Shown: in pieces, positions 47,018 through 56,118 of the stretch
How the letters are laid out: the number at the start of each line of letters is the position of its first letter
Numbering within the stretch: the first letter of the stretch is position 1
DNA from: Neorhizobium galegae
GTDB taxonomy: Bacteria > Pseudomonadota > Alphaproteobacteria > Rhizobiales > Rhizobiaceae
Reading direction: 5' to 3'
Length of the DNA stretch: 64,000 nt
Assembly (NCBI RefSeq): GCF_021391675.1
Contig: NZ_CP090095.1
Coordinates: 1,617,501 to 1,681,500, forward strand
Notes under the pieces: generated by a model
What the model was told of the DNA's origin: nothing
The model's input: the letters and a program-made list of their open reading frames with translations, nothing else
Database searches by the model: none
Program-made: the position numbers and the translations under genes

Positions 47018-47192
47018 AGCCGAAGCGCTCCCAGACTTTTCGCGCTGGGGTCATCTTGGAGCGGTCCTCGGACTGCTTGAGCGCCTCGCGAATTTTTGCT
47101 TCCTTCCAGGAATCGTACTCCTCATCGGCCGTCGCAGCCGGCTGAGGTTCGGTCAATTCCCTGAAGCTGACTTCGTCCTTAAGATCGCTCAT
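47007..47192 (-). CDS. Antitoxin partner of the ParE-like toxin
   Basis: 61 residues. It precedes the toxin and overlaps it by 11 bases. Acidic N-terminus (SDLKDEVSFRELTEPQP), then EEYDSWKEAKIREALKQSEDRS, and a basic end MTPARKVWERFGFER. The layout, with a toxin-wrapping helix near the C-terminus, fits an antitoxin or 'stability determinant' family. No ribbon-helix-helix DNA-binding domain is clear, so whether it represses its own promoter is open. Confidence 0.7.
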   Translation of the reverse strand: MSDLKDEVSFRELTEPQPAATADEEYDSWKEAKIREALKQSEDRSKMTPARKVWERFGFER

Positions 47193-47247
47193 GCCAATAA
47201 AATAACGCGATTGCCGCCAAAGTCCAATTGCATTTGTCTCTCAAGCG

Positions 47248-47282
47248 AAAGCCGGCCTCTGTTGAAAAAGCCGGCTTTCGTT
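47248..47282 (-). terminator. Hairpin downstream of the YjhX-like gene
   Basis: AAAGCCGGC (47248-47256) pairs with GCCGGCTTT (47270-47278). On the plus strand the tail is TTTCGTTTT, on the minus strand TTTCGCTTG. It begins 9 bases past the YjhX-like stop, so the minus-strand use is plausible, though the T-run is better on the plus strand. It could act in both directions. Confidence 0.55.
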
Positions 47283-47286
47283 TTCG

Positions 47287-47544
47287 CTACCGATTATCCT
47301 GCTCGGCCCTCACCAGCACCAGCCCCCGTTCGGTGATGCGGTAAGGCTTGCCGCCCTGGGACTTGATCGCTCGTTTCTGCTTGAGTTTGCGGAAGGTGGT
47401 GAGGTCTAAACCCGAGAAGACCCAGCCCTCGCGGGTGACCAGCTGGAATTTTTCGATCTTGCGGTTCTGATCGCGGGTGATGTCGATCCTGCCGCCCTGG
47501 GCGAGCAGGTGGAGGATGCGCTGTTCGGCGCGGGAAATATCCAT
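47287..47544 (-). CDS. YjhX/UPF0386 family protein (putative toxin)
   Basis: 85 residues from the ATG at 47544; a 13-residue extension is possible but the family begins at MxxSRxEQR. The match to YjhX is direct: SRAEQRILHLLAQGGRI, FRKLKQKRAIKSQGGKPYRIT, and the C-terminal VRAEQDNR. E. coli YjhX is reported as the toxin of the YjhX-YjhQ pair, whose partner is a GNAT protein. A GNAT gene lies next to it here, divergent rather than co-directional. Confidence 0.85.
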   Translation of the reverse strand: MDISRAEQRILHLLAQGGRIDITRDQNRKIEKFQLVTREGWVFSGLDLTTFRKLKQKRAIKSQGGKPYRITERGLVLVRAEQDNR

Positions 47545-47825
47545 TGTCTTGATGTCCGGAGAAGCGCTCGCAAACGAGCGCACAAAAACGTTGCCGGCGT
47601 CGCGTGACGTCGGGGTTCTCGTTTTTGTCTGGGCCGGCGCGGCTTGGAAGCGGGGGCCGGCCCCTCAGCAGGTCTCTACGGAAGAGAACATCAAAACTCC
47701 ATCGATACGAAATCCGCACTAGGCGTGTTTTCCCCAGCCGTCAAGCGCCTGGCCGGAACGCCCTATATGTTGCACTGGTCAAAGCGCGGACTCAGTGGTC
47801 TACTGAGGCTGCAGCAGGGGAAACT

Positions 47826-48335
47826 ATGGCCCATATTCGCAATGCGCGTGAGGACGAGGTGGATATCCTGGCGGAAATCGGCTTCCGCTCCTGGGAGAAG
47901 GCCATGATTTCGATCGGCGAGATGACCGATATGCGCTCCAGCGCCCGCGCTGCCTTCCAGAATTTCACGCGCTCCTCCTGGCTCACCATCACCGTCGTCG
48001 AACAGGCCGGCAATCTTGCCGGGTGGGCGGCGCGCGAAAAGCTCGACGAGCTGATCTCCGACTTCTGGATCGATCCGGCCTTCCAGGGTCACGGCTTCGG
48101 CCGGGCGCTTCTCGTCGAGATCGAGGCCGAGATCGTCCACCAGGGGTTCGAAGTCGCCCGCGTCGAGACCCACGCCCGCAATGCCGAGGCGGTCGGCTTC
48201 TTCGAGAAGCTGGGCTATTCCATCAACTGGCTCTCGACCATCTATTCGCCGAAGATCGACCGGGATGTGCAGTCGGTCGGCCTGTCGAAGCGCCTCATCG
48301 CGGAAGCGCCGGATACTTACGGGCCAAGCTTCTAG
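47826..48335 (+). CDS. GNAT family N-acetyltransferase
   Basis: 169 residues from the ATG at 47826, which follows AGGGG. The acetyl-CoA motif is FWIDPAFQGHGFGRALLVEIE (residues about 78-98), with VETHARNAEAVGFFEKLGY as motif B. It lies divergent from the YjhX-like gene, whose E. coli homologue has a GNAT partner (YjhQ), so a shared function is worth testing. The 3' end overlaps the convergent DUF1294 gene by four bases. Confidence 0.85.
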   Translation: MAHIRNAREDEVDILAEIGFRSWEKAMISIGEMTDMRSSARAAFQNFTRSSWLTITVVEQAGNLAGWAAREKLDELISDFWIDPAFQGHGFGRALLVEIEAEIVHQGFEVARVETHARNAEAVGFFEKLGYSINWLSTIYSPKIDRDVQSVGLSKRLIAEAPDTYGPSF

Positions 48336-48655
48336 ATTGTCCGAGCGATCTTTGCGATTACCGCCCACGTGAGTTCCGGCGCAAGTAGCCATAATGCCGT
48401 GCCGAGCGTGTGAAGAGCGACTATGATCATCAGTAGCGTGCGAAAAGGTTCCTTGCGTGTCTTGTGCCGCAGCATCTGCTGCGCGGTCACGGCGCCCAGG
48501 CTGCCGCCGATAAAGGCGACACCCAGCAGCGTACGCTCGCTGATCCGCCACGTGCCATCAATCGCCGCCTGCTTGTCCCACCAATAAACGCAGAATGCGA
48601 TGACATTCAGGAGTAGATATAGGATAAATAGCGCGAGTGGGGTTGATAGCTCCAT
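48332..48655 (-). CDS. DUF1294 family membrane protein
   Basis: 107 residues. The DUF1294 pattern is NVIAFCVYWWDKQAAIDGTWRISERTLLGVAFIGGSLGAVTAQQMLRHKTRKEPFR, with three membrane helices (about 7-24, 42-60, 75-93). The DKxxA...RxxE and H-K-T-x-K-x-F conserved points are all there. The function is unknown. It is convergent to the GNAT gene and transcribed away from gatB. Confidence 0.85.
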   Translation of the reverse strand: MELSTPLALFILYLLLNVIAFCVYWWDKQAAIDGTWRISERTLLGVAFIGGSLGAVTAQQMLRHKTRKEPFRTLLMIIVALHTLGTALWLLAPELTWAVIAKIARTI

Positions 48656-48796
48656 TTCGCAATTTCACCAGAACCTGGTTAAAATCGGCTGAACTACAGC
48701 ACTCCACAGCGACCCCCGCGCGCAGCAAGCCTTGCACCGCAACGCCATTTGCTCTACCTCCAGAAAACGCAATAGAGACCATTTCACGAGCATCAG

Positions 48797-50302
48797 ATGA
48801 CCCTTGTCGACGTCCGCACGCCCGATCCGAAACGCTTCATTCCCGGCGCCACCGGCGACTGGGAAGTCATCATCGGTTTGGAGGTGCACGCCCAGGTCCT
48901 CTCCAATTCCAAGCTCTTCTCCGGCGCCTCGACCGAGTTCGGTAAGCCGGCCAATTCCAACGTCTCGCTCGTCGATGCGGCCATGCCCGGCATGCTGCCC
49001 GTCATCAACGAGGAATGCATCAAGCAGGCGGTGCGCACCGGGCTTGGCCTGAAGGCTCAGATCAACAAGCGTTCGCTGTTCGACCGCAAGAACTATTTCT
49101 ATCCGGACCTGCCGCAGGGCTACCAGATCTCCCAGTACAAGGATCCGATCGTCGGCGAAGGCAAGATCGTCATCTCGCTCGGTCCGGACCGCCAGGGCCA
49201 GTTCGAGGATATCGAGATCGGCATCGAGCGCCTGCATCTCGAACAGGATGCGGGCAAGTCGATGCACGACCAGCATCCGACCATGTCCTATGTGGACTTG
49301 AACCGCTCCGGCGTGGCGCTGATGGAGATCGTCTCGAAGCCGGACATGCGCTCGTCCGACGAAGCCAAGGCCTACATGACCAAGCTGCGCTCGATCGTGC
49401 GCTACCTCGGCACCTGCGACGGCAACATGGACGAAGGCTCGATGCGCGCCGACGTCAACGTCTCGGTGCGCCGTCCGGGCACGGAATTCGGCACCCGCTG
49501 CGAGATCAAGAACGTCAACTCGATCCGCTTCATCGGCCAGGCGATCGAATACGAAGCGCGCCGCCAGATCGGCATTCTGGAGGACGGCGGCTCGATCGAC
49601 CAGGAGACCCGCCTCTTCGACCCGAACAAGGGCGAGACACGCTCGATGCGCTCCAAGGAAGACGCGCACGACTACCGTTATTTCCCCGATCCGGACCTGC
49701 TGCCGCTCGAATTCGACGATGCCTTCATCGAGGAACTCCGTGCGGGCCTGACCGAGCTGCCGGACGATAAGAAGGCCCGTTTCGTGCGCGAGCTCGGCCT
49801 GTCGATCTACGACGCTTCGGTTCTGGTGTCCGAAAAGGCGATTGCCGATTATTTCGAGGCCGTCGCCGAAGGCCGCGACGGCAAGACGGCGGCCAACTGG
49901 GTGATCAACGACCTGCTGGGCGCCTTGAACAGAACCGGCAAAGACATTGAAGAGACTCCGGTTTCTCCCGCCCAGCTCGGCAGCATCATCGACCTCATCA
50001 AGGCCGAGACGATTTCCGGCAAGATCGCCAAGGACCTCTTCGAGATCGTGCTCAACGAAGGCGGCGATCCGGCCGAACTCGTCGAGAGCCGCGGCATGAA
50101 GCAGGTCACCGATACCGGCGCGATCGAGGCGGCCGTCGACGAGATCATCGCCGCCAACCCGGATCAGGTCGCCAAGGTCAAGGCGAAGCCGACTCTCGCT
50201 GGCTGGTTCGTCGGCCAGGTGATGAAGTCGACCGGCGGCAAGGCCAACCCGCAGGCCGTCCAGGCACTGGTCAAGGCGAAGCTCGGGATCGAAGAGGAGT
50301 AG
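48797..50302 (+). CDS. gatB: Asp-tRNA(Asn)/Glu-tRNA(Gln) amidotransferase subunit B
   Basis: 501 residues. GatB binds the mischarged tRNA and performs the kinase and amide-transfer steps with GatA and GatC (44550-46375). Key stretches are [65 protein letters not shown] and [19 protein letters not shown] GatB/YqeY tail domain is at about 355-500. In contrast to gatCA it is not linked to them; a set of accessory genes lies between. Confidence 0.96.
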   Translation: MTLVDVRTPDPKRFIPGATGDWEVIIGLEVHAQVLSNSKLFSGASTEFGKPANSNVSLVDAAMPGMLPVINEECIKQAVRTGLGLKAQINKRSLFDRKNYFYPDLPQGYQISQYKDPIVGEGKIVISLGPDRQGQFEDIEIGIERLHLEQDAGKSMHDQHPTMSYVDLNRSGVALMEIVSKPDMRSSDEAKAYMTKLRSIVRYLGTCDGNMDEGSMRADVNVSVRRPGTEFGTRCEIKNVNSIRFIGQAIEYEARRQIGILEDGGSIDQETRLFDPNKGETRSMRSKEDAHDYRYFPDPDLLPLEFDDAFIEELRAGLTELPDDKKARFVRELGLSIYDASVLVSEKAIADYFEAVAEGRDGKTAANWVINDLLGALNRTGKDIEETPVSPAQLGSIIDLIKAETISGKIAKDLFEIVLNEGGDPAELVESRGMKQVTDTGAIEAAVDEIIAANPDQVAKVKAKPTLAGWFVGQVMKSTGGKANPQAVQALVKAKLGIEEE

Positions 50303-50307
50303 GCCCG

Positions 50308-50814
50308 ATGGTCTACTTCGTCCGCACAGCCGGTGAGGCCGACGTGGAGCAGATCCGCGTCCTGCTGGCGGCGACCTTTCACGATACCTACGATCCGTTC
50401 TACGGGGCCGACAAGGTCAGGAGAATGGTCGATGGCTGGCATTCTGCGGGCGCCGTCAAGGCGCGTATCCAGAAGCGCGGCGGCGAGTTCCTGGTCGCCG
50501 ACAACGGCAAGGATATCGGCGGCATCGGTTATGCCGCCATGTATCCGAAAATGGTGAAGACGGCGATGCTGCACCAGCTCTACGTCAAGCCGTCCTGCCA
50601 GAACGAGGGCATCGGCCGCGATATCTTCGCCGAGCTCGAAACCTGTTTTCCGGATGCGGAGATCATGCGGGTCGAGGTGGCGTTGCCGAACGTGCGCGCG
50701 ATGTATTTCTACGAGCGGCTCGGATTTTCCGAGGTCGACCGGATGGAGGAATGGGGTGCCCCCAATTCCGGCCTGCCGGCGATCATCATGGAGAAGCGGC
50801 TGGAGTTGCGCTGA
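50308..50814 (+). CDS. GNAT family N-acetyltransferase
   Basis: 168 residues. The acetyl-CoA site is LHQLYVKPSCQNEGIGRDIFAELETCF at about residues 90-116 (Q-x-E-G-I-G), and motif B is RVEVALPNVRAMYFYERLGF. It starts five bases after the gatB stop, so it is probably co-translated with gatB. A second, different GNAT gene follows 23 bases later; the pair has low mutual similarity outside the common motifs. Substrate unknown. Confidence 0.85.
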   Translation: MVYFVRTAGEADVEQIRVLLAATFHDTYDPFYGADKVRRMVDGWHSAGAVKARIQKRGGEFLVADNGKDIGGIGYAAMYPKMVKTAMLHQLYVKPSCQNEGIGRDIFAELETCFPDAEIMRVEVALPNVRAMYFYERLGFSEVDRMEEWGAPNSGLPAIIMEKRLELR

Positions 50815-50837
50815 CCCACCCGGAGAGGACTTTTTGC

Positions 50838-51299
50838 ATGGCCGATATCGTCATCCGCAGGGCGCGGCAAGCCGATCTTCCCGAACTCATCGCCCTGTTT
50901 GCGGCGGATGACGTCGGCGGCCATGGCGATACCACGGACGAGACCGCCTTCGACGACTACCTGCGCGCCTTCAATGTCATCGACGCCTCGCAGAACGAGC
51001 AGCTCTTCGTCGCCGAACGGGAGGGCGAGGTGGTCGGCACGTTCCATATCCTCTTCAACCGCACGCTGACGGGCAGGGGATCGCTGTCGATGATCATCGA
51101 GGCCGTGCAGACACGCAGCGACATGCGCGGCAAGGGCATCGGCGGTCGGATGATCCATCATGCGATCGAGGAAGCCAGACGCCGCGATTGCCGCCAGGTC
51201 GCGCTCACCTCCAACATGGCTCGCACAGATGCACATCGCTTCTATGAACGGCTCGGCTTCGCCAAAAGCCATTTCGGCTTCAAGATGAAGCTCAAATGA
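50838..51299 (+). CDS. GNAT family N-acetyltransferase
   Basis: 153 residues from the ATG at 50838, following GAGAGGA. Motif A is MIIEAVQTRSDMRGKGIGGRMIHHAIEEARRRDC (R-G-K-G-I-G), motif B is ALTSNMARTDAHRFYERLGF. The N-terminal half is acidic with DETAFDDYLRAFN. It lies in the gatB-GNAT run and may share its transcript. The substrate is unknown. Confidence 0.85.
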   Translation: MADIVIRRARQADLPELIALFAADDVGGHGDTTDETAFDDYLRAFNVIDASQNEQLFVAEREGEVVGTFHILFNRTLTGRGSLSMIIEAVQTRSDMRGKGIGGRMIHHAIEEARRRDCRQVALTSNMARTDAHRFYERLGFAKSHFGFKMKLK

Positions 51300-51402
51300 C
51301 CGTGCGCGACATTTGGAATCACTGGACATCGAAGGCGTCAGGCGGCATAAGCGGATCAGCCAATTCGATCGTCATCCTGTTTGCCAAGCCGACGGAACAT
51401 CC

Positions 51403-51801
51403 ATGAAAAACCTCCTGCTGCAGATCTTCACCTGGTGGAACGGACAGACCATCGGCACCCGGTTCTTCACCTGGCGTTTCGGCAAGAAGGTCGGCGAAGA
51501 CGAGCTGGGCAATGTCTATTACGAAGGTCCGATGACCTCCTGGGGCAAGCCGAAGCGTTGGGTGATCTACAAGGATTACGCCGAAGCCTCCGCGATCGGC
51601 CCCGGCTGGCACGGCTGGATGCATTATCGCACCGACGTTGCTCCGTCGCAGGAAGATTACAAGGCCCGCGAATGGGAAAAGGCGCACAAGCCGAACGGCA
51701 CCGGCACGCCACTTGCCTATCGCCCGCAGGGCTCGCTTGCCGCCACCGGAGAACGCCCCCGCGTCACTGGCGATTACGATGCCTGGACGCCCGGCAACTG
51801 A
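51403..51801 (+). CDS. NADH dehydrogenase accessory subunit, NDUFA12 (B17.2) homologue
   Basis: 132 residues from the ATG at 51403. The homology to the mitochondrial accessory subunit is plain in TRFFTWRFGKKVGEDELGNVYYEG, PKRWVIYKDYAEASAIGPGWHGWMHYRTD and the C-terminal GDYDAWTPGN. In alphaproteobacteria this is one of the few supernumerary complex I subunits and lies on the peripheral arm. It is far from the nuo operon (1-7018) but in the same window. DUF2155 follows after 67 bases. Confidence 0.92.
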   Translation: MKNLLLQIFTWWNGQTIGTRFFTWRFGKKVGEDELGNVYYEGPMTSWGKPKRWVIYKDYAEASAIGPGWHGWMHYRTDVAPSQEDYKAREWEKAHKPNGTGTPLAYRPQGSLAATGERPRVTGDYDAWTPGN

Positions 51802-51868
51802 CACCTGTTTTGGCCACAATCGCACTCTAGGTCTCGACGCCGACGGGATCGCCGGGACGGGAAGCATA

Positions 51869-52297
51869 ATGGGATTGATGACGGTTTTTCCACGCAAGCC
51901 AATGGTCGGCGCATTGATCGCGCTTGCATCCGTGCTTGCGGCGGATGGTGTGTCTGCGGCGCGGCTGAACAACCCGGTCGCGGTCTTTGCCGGCATCGAC
52001 AAGATCACCGGCCGCATCACCACATTCGATGTCTATGTCAACGAGACCGTTCAGTACGGCGCGCTGCAGGTGACGCCAAAGGTCTGTTATTCCCGCGATG
52101 AGACGGAAGCCCAGAAGATCGATGGTTTCGTGGAAGTCGACGAGATCACCCTCGACCGCAAGATCCGCCGGATATTCACCGGCTGGATGTTCGCCGATAG
52201 CCCCGGCCTCAATGCTGTCGAGCATCCGATCTACGACGTCTGGCTGACCGGCTGCAAACAGAAGTCCGACGTGCCGCCGCCGAAGGCGACCAACTGA
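51869..52297 (+). CDS. DUF2155 family secreted protein
   Basis: 142 residues from the ATG at 51869 (GGGA upstream); an alternative ATG three codons later is possible. The N-terminus is a signal peptide (PMVGALIALASVLAADGVSAA). The mature part has the DUF2155 pattern VAVFAGIDKITGRITTFDVYVNETVQYGALQVTPKVCYSRDETE, and TGWMFADSPGLNAVEHPIYDVWLTGCK with two cysteines that could pair. It is exported to the periplasm. It sits after the NDUFA12 homologue, as in other alphaproteobacteria. Confidence 0.88.
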   Translation: MGLMTVFPRKPMVGALIALASVLAADGVSAARLNNPVAVFAGIDKITGRITTFDVYVNETVQYGALQVTPKVCYSRDETEAQKIDGFVEVDEITLDRKIRRIFTGWMFADSPGLNAVEHPIYDVWLTGCKQKSDVPPPKATN

Positions 52298-52304
52298 TTT
52301 TCCC

Positions 52305-52922
52305 TTAGAATTTCAGGTGCGGTGAATCGACCGCGATTCTCAGGAGCTTGAGATAGTCGTCCTTGGGGATGTCGATTGCGCCGAACGTCTTCAGATGTTC
52401 GGTCGTGAACTGTGTGTCGAGCAGGGTAAAGCCGTTTTTCCGAAGTCGTTCGACAAGGTGCACGAGGCAGATCTTGGAGGCGTTCGTGCGCCTCGAAAAC
52501 ATGCTTTCGCCGAAGAAGGCCGAGCCGAGCGAAACGCCATAGAGACCGCCGACCAGTTCATCGCCCTCGAAGGCCTCGACGCTGTGCGCGTGGCCCATGC
52601 GGTGCAATTCGTTGTAGAGCTTGCGGATTGTGGAGTTGATCCAGGTGCTCGGCCGGTCGCCGGCCGGCTCGGCACAGAAAGCCATCACCCGTTCGAATGC
52701 CGTGTCGACGCGGATGTCGAGCGGGCTCTTGCGGACCGCCTTGGCGAGGCTTTTCGAAATGTGGAAGCCGTCGAGCGGCAGGATGCCGCGCATTTCCGGC
52801 TCGACCCAGAAGATTTCCGGGTCGTCGGCGGATTCGGCCATCGGGAAAAGGCCGATGGAATAGGCGCGCAACAGGATTTCCGGGGTTATCGCCGGGTAAT
52901 ATCTGCCGCGTCGCCCTGCCAT
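52305..52922 (-). CDS. aat: Leucyl/phenylalanyl-tRNA--protein transferase
   Basis: 205 residues. It adds Leu or Phe to N-terminal Arg or Lys of proteins, marking them for ClpS-ClpAP in the N-end rule pathway. Typical points are [50 protein letters not shown] ([12 protein letters not shown]), [24 protein letters not shown] and [20 protein letters not shown]. Its start is 8 bases after accC. Its stop is 7 bases from the convergent DUF2155 gene. Confidence 0.95.
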   Translation of the reverse strand: MAGRRGRYYPAITPEILLRAYSIGLFPMAESADDPEIFWVEPEMRGILPLDGFHISKSLAKAVRKSPLDIRVDTAFERVMAFCAEPAGDRPSTWINSTIRKLYNELHRMGHAHSVEAFEGDELVGGLYGVSLGSAFFGESMFSRRTNASKICLVHLVERLRKNGFTLLDTQFTTEHLKTFGAIDIPKDDYLKLLRIAVDSPHLKF

Positions 52923-52930
52923 CGATCTCC

Positions 52931-54277
52931 CTAATGCGTCTTGTCGCCGGCGAGATATTGCTCCAGCCAGTGTATGTCATAATCGCCGTTGGCGATATCC
53001 GGATTGTCGACCAGGTCCTGGAAAAGCGGCAGCGTCGTCTTGATGCCGTCCACGACGAACTCGTCCAGCACGCGCCGCAGACGCATCATGCATTCGACGC
53101 GGGTGCGTCCGTGCACGATCAGCTTGCCGATCAGGCTGTCGTAATAGGGCGGGATCTTGTAGCCGGCATAGGCGCCCGAATCGACGCGCACGCCGAGGCC
53201 GCCCGGTGCATGGAAATGCGTAATCGTGCCGGGCGACGGCACGAAGGTGCGCGGGTCCTCGGCATTGATGCGGCATTCGATGGCATGGCCGGAGAACACG
53301 ATGTCTTCCTGGCGCACGGACAGGCCGCCGCCGGAGGCGACGCGGATCTGTTCGTGCACGAGGTCGATGCCGGTGATCGCTTCGGTGATCGGATGTTCGA
53401 CCTGAAGGCGGGTGTTCATTTCGATGAAATAGAACTCGCCGTTTTCGTAGAGGAACTCGACCGTGCCGGCGCCGCGATACTTCAGCTTGCGCATGGCATC
53501 GGCGCAGATCTCGCCGATCTTCATGCGCTGCTCGACATTGAGGGCAGGGGAATTGGCTTCTTCCCAGACCTTCTGGTGGCGGCGCTGCAGCGAGCAGTCG
53601 CGCTCGCCGAGATGAATGGCATTGCCTTCACCGTCGCCGACGACCTGGATTTCGATATGGCGCGGTTTCCCGAGATATTTTTCCATGTAGACGGCATCGT
53701 TGCCGAAAGCGGCGAGCGCTTCGGAACGGGCAGTCGACACGGCTTCGTCGAGATCGGCCTCAGTCTTGGCGACCTTCATGCCACGTCCGCCGCCGCCGGC
53801 CGTTGCCTTGATCAGCACCGGGAAGCCGATCTGGCGGGCGATTTCCATCGCATTCTCGGGCTTCACTTCGCCATCCGAGCCGGGAACGACGGGAATGCCG
53901 AGTTGCTGCGCGGTCTGCTTGGCGGTGATCTTGTCGCCCATGATGCGGATATGGTCGGCGGTCGGGCCGATGAAGGTGATGCCGTGCGCGTCGAGGATAT
54001 CCGCGAACTTGGCGTTTTCCGACAGGAAGCCGTAGCCCGGATGCACGGCGTCGGCGCCGGTGATTTCGCAGGCGGCGACGATCTGGTGAATGTTGAGATA
54101 GCTGTCGCGCGAGGGCGGCGGACCGATGCACACACTTTCGTCGGCAAGCCGCACATGCATGGCGTCGGCATCCGCAGTGGAATGGACCGCGACGGTCGCG
54201 ATGCCGAGTTCCTTGCAGGCGCGAAGCACGCGAAGCGCGATTTCACCGCGGTTGGCTATGAGGATCTTGGAAATCAT
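52931..54277 (-). CDS. accC: Acetyl-CoA carboxylase, biotin carboxylase subunit
   Basis: 448 residues. It carboxylates the biotin on AccB using bicarbonate and ATP, the first step of fatty-acid synthesis. ATP-grasp landmarks: [44 protein letters not shown] (glycine-rich loop), [23 protein letters not shown] and IECRINAED. It starts 9 bases after accB; the two are the usual accBC pair. The biotin ligase that activates AccB is birA at 7021. Confidence 0.97.
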   Translation of the reverse strand: MISKILIANRGEIALRVLRACKELGIATVAVHSTADADAMHVRLADESVCIGPPPSRDSYLNIHQIVAACEITGADAVHPGYGFLSENAKFADILDAHGITFIGPTADHIRIMGDKITAKQTAQQLGIPVVPGSDGEVKPENAMEIARQIGFPVLIKATAGGGGRGMKVAKTEADLDEAVSTARSEALAAFGNDAVYMEKYLGKPRHIEIQVVGDGEGNAIHLGERDCSLQRRHQKVWEEANSPALNVEQRMKIGEICADAMRKLKYRGAGTVEFLYENGEFYFIEMNTRLQVEHPITEAITGIDLVHEQIRVASGGGLSVRQEDIVFSGHAIECRINAEDPRTFVPSPGTITHFHAPGGLGVRVDSGAYAGYKIPPYYDSLIGKLIVHGRTRVECMMRLRRVLDEFVVDGIKTTLPLFQDLVDNPDIANGDYDIHWLEQYLAGDKTH

Positions 54278-54286
54278 GGATGCGCC

Positions 54287-54742
54287 TTACTCGATGACGA
54301 CGAGTGGCTGGCCGTACTCGACGGGCTGAGCGTCGTTGACCAGGATTTCCGTGACCTTGCCGGAGCGCGGCGCTGGAATCTGGTTCATCGTCTTCATGGC
54401 CTCGATGATCAGCAGCGTCTGGCCTTCCTTGACGGTGGCGCCGACTTCGACGAAGGCGCGCGAACCCGGGGCCGGGGAGAGGTAGATGGTGCCGACCATC
54501 GGCGCAGTGACCGCGTTCTTGTTGTCCTGGATTGCCGGCGCTGCTGCGGCTACGGGAGCTGCAGCCGGGGCATAGGCGGGCGCTGCGACCGGAGCCTGGA
54601 CATATTGAGTCGTACCGACGCGCGATACACGAATACGCACATCGTCCTGTTCGACTTCGATCTCGGTGAGGTCGGTATCGTTGAGGATGTTCGCGAGGTC
54701 GCGGATCAGTCCCTTGTCGATACCGTTCTTCTTGTCAGACAT
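54287..54742 (-). CDS. accB: Acetyl-CoA carboxylase, biotin carboxyl carrier protein
   Basis: 151 residues. The biotin-accepting lysine is Lys117 in EAMKTMNQI. The N-terminal domain begins with a polar stretch (DKKNGIDKGLIRDLANILNDTDLTEIEVEQ); a linker of about 35 Ala/Pro residues (AAPAYAPAAAPVAAAAPA) follows, then the barrel-shaped biotinyl domain (about 75-151). It moves carboxyl groups from AccC to the AccA/D transferase. It is encoded just before accC and 28 bases after aroQ. Confidence 0.97.
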   Translation of the reverse strand: MSDKKNGIDKGLIRDLANILNDTDLTEIEVEQDDVRIRVSRVGTTQYVQAPVAAPAYAPAAAPVAAAAPAIQDNKNAVTAPMVGTIYLSPAPGSRAFVEVGATVKEGQTLLIIEAMKTMNQIPAPRSGKVTEILVNDAQPVEYGQPLVVIE

Positions 54743-54770
54743 GGCAAACCCTATTGTTCTGTTTATCTTG

Positions 54771-55211
54771 TCAGGCGGTAATGGATTTCAAGGCGTGCAG
54801 CGCCAGAATGTAGCTCGCGGTGCCAAAACCGCAGATCACGCCCTTTACCGCCGGTGCGATCATCGAATGATGGCGGAACTCCTCCCGCGCGTGGACATTC
54901 GAGATATGAAGCTCGATCACCGGCACGGAGATCGCCTTGATGGCGTCGTGCAATGCAATCGAGGTATGGGTATAGGCGCCTGCGTTGATGGCGACGCCGA
55001 CGGCTTTTTCATTGGCCTCGTGCATCCAGTCGATCAGCACGCCTTCGTGATTGCTCTGGCGAAAATCGACATCGAAGCCGAGTTCCCTGCCGGCGGCGAT
55101 ACAGTCCTTCTCGACGTCCTTCAGCGTGGCCGCACCGTAGATGCCTGGCTCGCGCTTGCCCAGCATGTTGAGATTGGGGCCGTTGAGGACGAAGATCGTC
55201 TTGCTCATCAC
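54771..55211 (-). CDS. aroQ: 3-dehydroquinate dehydratase, type II
   Basis: 146 residues, a dodecamer-forming type II enzyme of the shikimate pathway. Motifs: FVLNGPNLNMLGKREPGIYG (Asn, Arg and Tyr of the active site), DFRQSNHEG, INAGAYTHTSIALHDAI (catalytic His region), and ELHISNVHAREEFRHHS. The likely start is the first or second Met. It is the first gene of an aroQ-accB-accC-aat run, and the gap to the DsbA-like gene is 130 bases. Confidence 0.96.
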   Translation of the reverse strand: MMSKTIFVLNGPNLNMLGKREPGIYGAATLKDVEKDCIAAGRELGFDVDFRQSNHEGVLIDWMHEANEKAVGVAINAGAYTHTSIALHDAIKAISVPVIELHISNVHAREEFRHHSMIAPAVKGVICGFGTASYILALHALKSITA

Positions 55212-55341
55212 TGATCTATTGTTCCATGCAAAAATTCAGGGGCCACCTATAGACCGCCGAGGCGGCAAGGGAAAGCCCCCGCCGCGCCGAAAGCCCGGGA
55301 GTCCACTGCGATGGAACATCTGTCGGTCAGAGGGTGTCCTG

Positions 55342-56118
55342 TCAGCAGGTCGCCTTGCCGCAGGCGCGCACGTTGGCGACCTTCTGCTCGATGGTTTCGA
55401 GGCCGACGGCGCCGAAGACGGCTTCGTCGCCGACCACATAGGTCGGCGTGCCGGTGATGCCGATCGCGTTGGCGAGCTGGTAGGCGCCGCGCACCAGGTC
55501 GTCGTTCGGCTGGTCGGCCATCGACTTGCGGATCGCTGCCTCCTTGACGCCGAGCGCCCCGGCGACCGCGATGGCCGTCGCTTCCGAGGCGTGGGGCTTG
55601 CCGCTGAGCAGTTCGCGATGGAATTCCGCATATTTTTCCGGCGCGACCAGGCGCACGGCGTTGGCCACCCGATGAGCGGCGACCGAGTCCGGTCCGAGGA
55701 TCGGGAATTCCTTGAGGATGAAACGGACGTTCTTATCCTTGGAAAGGATGTCGTCCATGTCGGAGAGCGCCCGCTTGCAGTAGCCGCAATTGTAATCGAA
55801 GAATTCGACGACCGTGACGTCGCCCTTCGGATTGCCGAGCGTGATGTCGGTCGGCGAGGAGAAGATCGCCTGCTTGTTGTCCGCGATCCCCTTGGTCGAT
55901 TGCTCGACGCGCTGGGTCTGCTGCTTGGCCTCCAGCGCGTTCTGGACTTCGACCAGCACTTCCGGGTTCTGCAGCAGGTATTCGCGGATAAACTGGCCCA
56001 TTTCCTTCTTCTGCTGGTCGTCCAGGGCAACAGCCGGGGCGGCCACGGAAAATGCCAGGGCCAGCATCGAGCCGGCGGCCAATGTCCTGAAAACGGGCGT
56101 CTTGAACAGGCGAGTCAT
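55342..56118 (-). CDS. DsbA-like periplasmic thiol oxidoreductase
   Basis: 258 residues from the ATG at 56118, which follows AAGAGGAT. The signal peptide is TRLFKTPVFRTLAAGSMLALAFSVAAPAVA. The active site is CGYC in FFDYNCGYCKRALSD, the cis-Pro loop is TGTPTYVV, and the N-terminal part has the ScsC/Com1-like helical extension LDDQQKKEMGQFIREYLLQNPEVL, a trimerisation-type region. It probably oxidises or shuffles disulfides in the periplasm. Two extra cysteines lie at the very end (ACGKATC). Confidence 0.88.
   Translation of the reverse strand: MTRLFKTPVFRTLAAGSMLALAFSVAAPAVALDDQQKKEMGQFIREYLLQNPEVLVEVQNALEAKQQTQRVEQSTKGIADNKQAIFSSPTDITLGNPKGDVTVVEFFDYNCGYCKRALSDMDDILSKDKNVRFILKEFPILGPDSVAAHRVANAVRLVAPEKYAEFHRELLSGKPHASEATAIAVAGALGVKEAAIRKSMADQPNDDLVRGAYQLANAIGITGTPTYVVGDEAVFGAVGLETIEQKVANVRACGKATC

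Noticed and set aside
50308..51299. Two adjacent GNAT genes considered as a recent tandem duplication
   Set aside because: Outside the acetyl-CoA motif their sequences share little, so they are better seen as independent family members.
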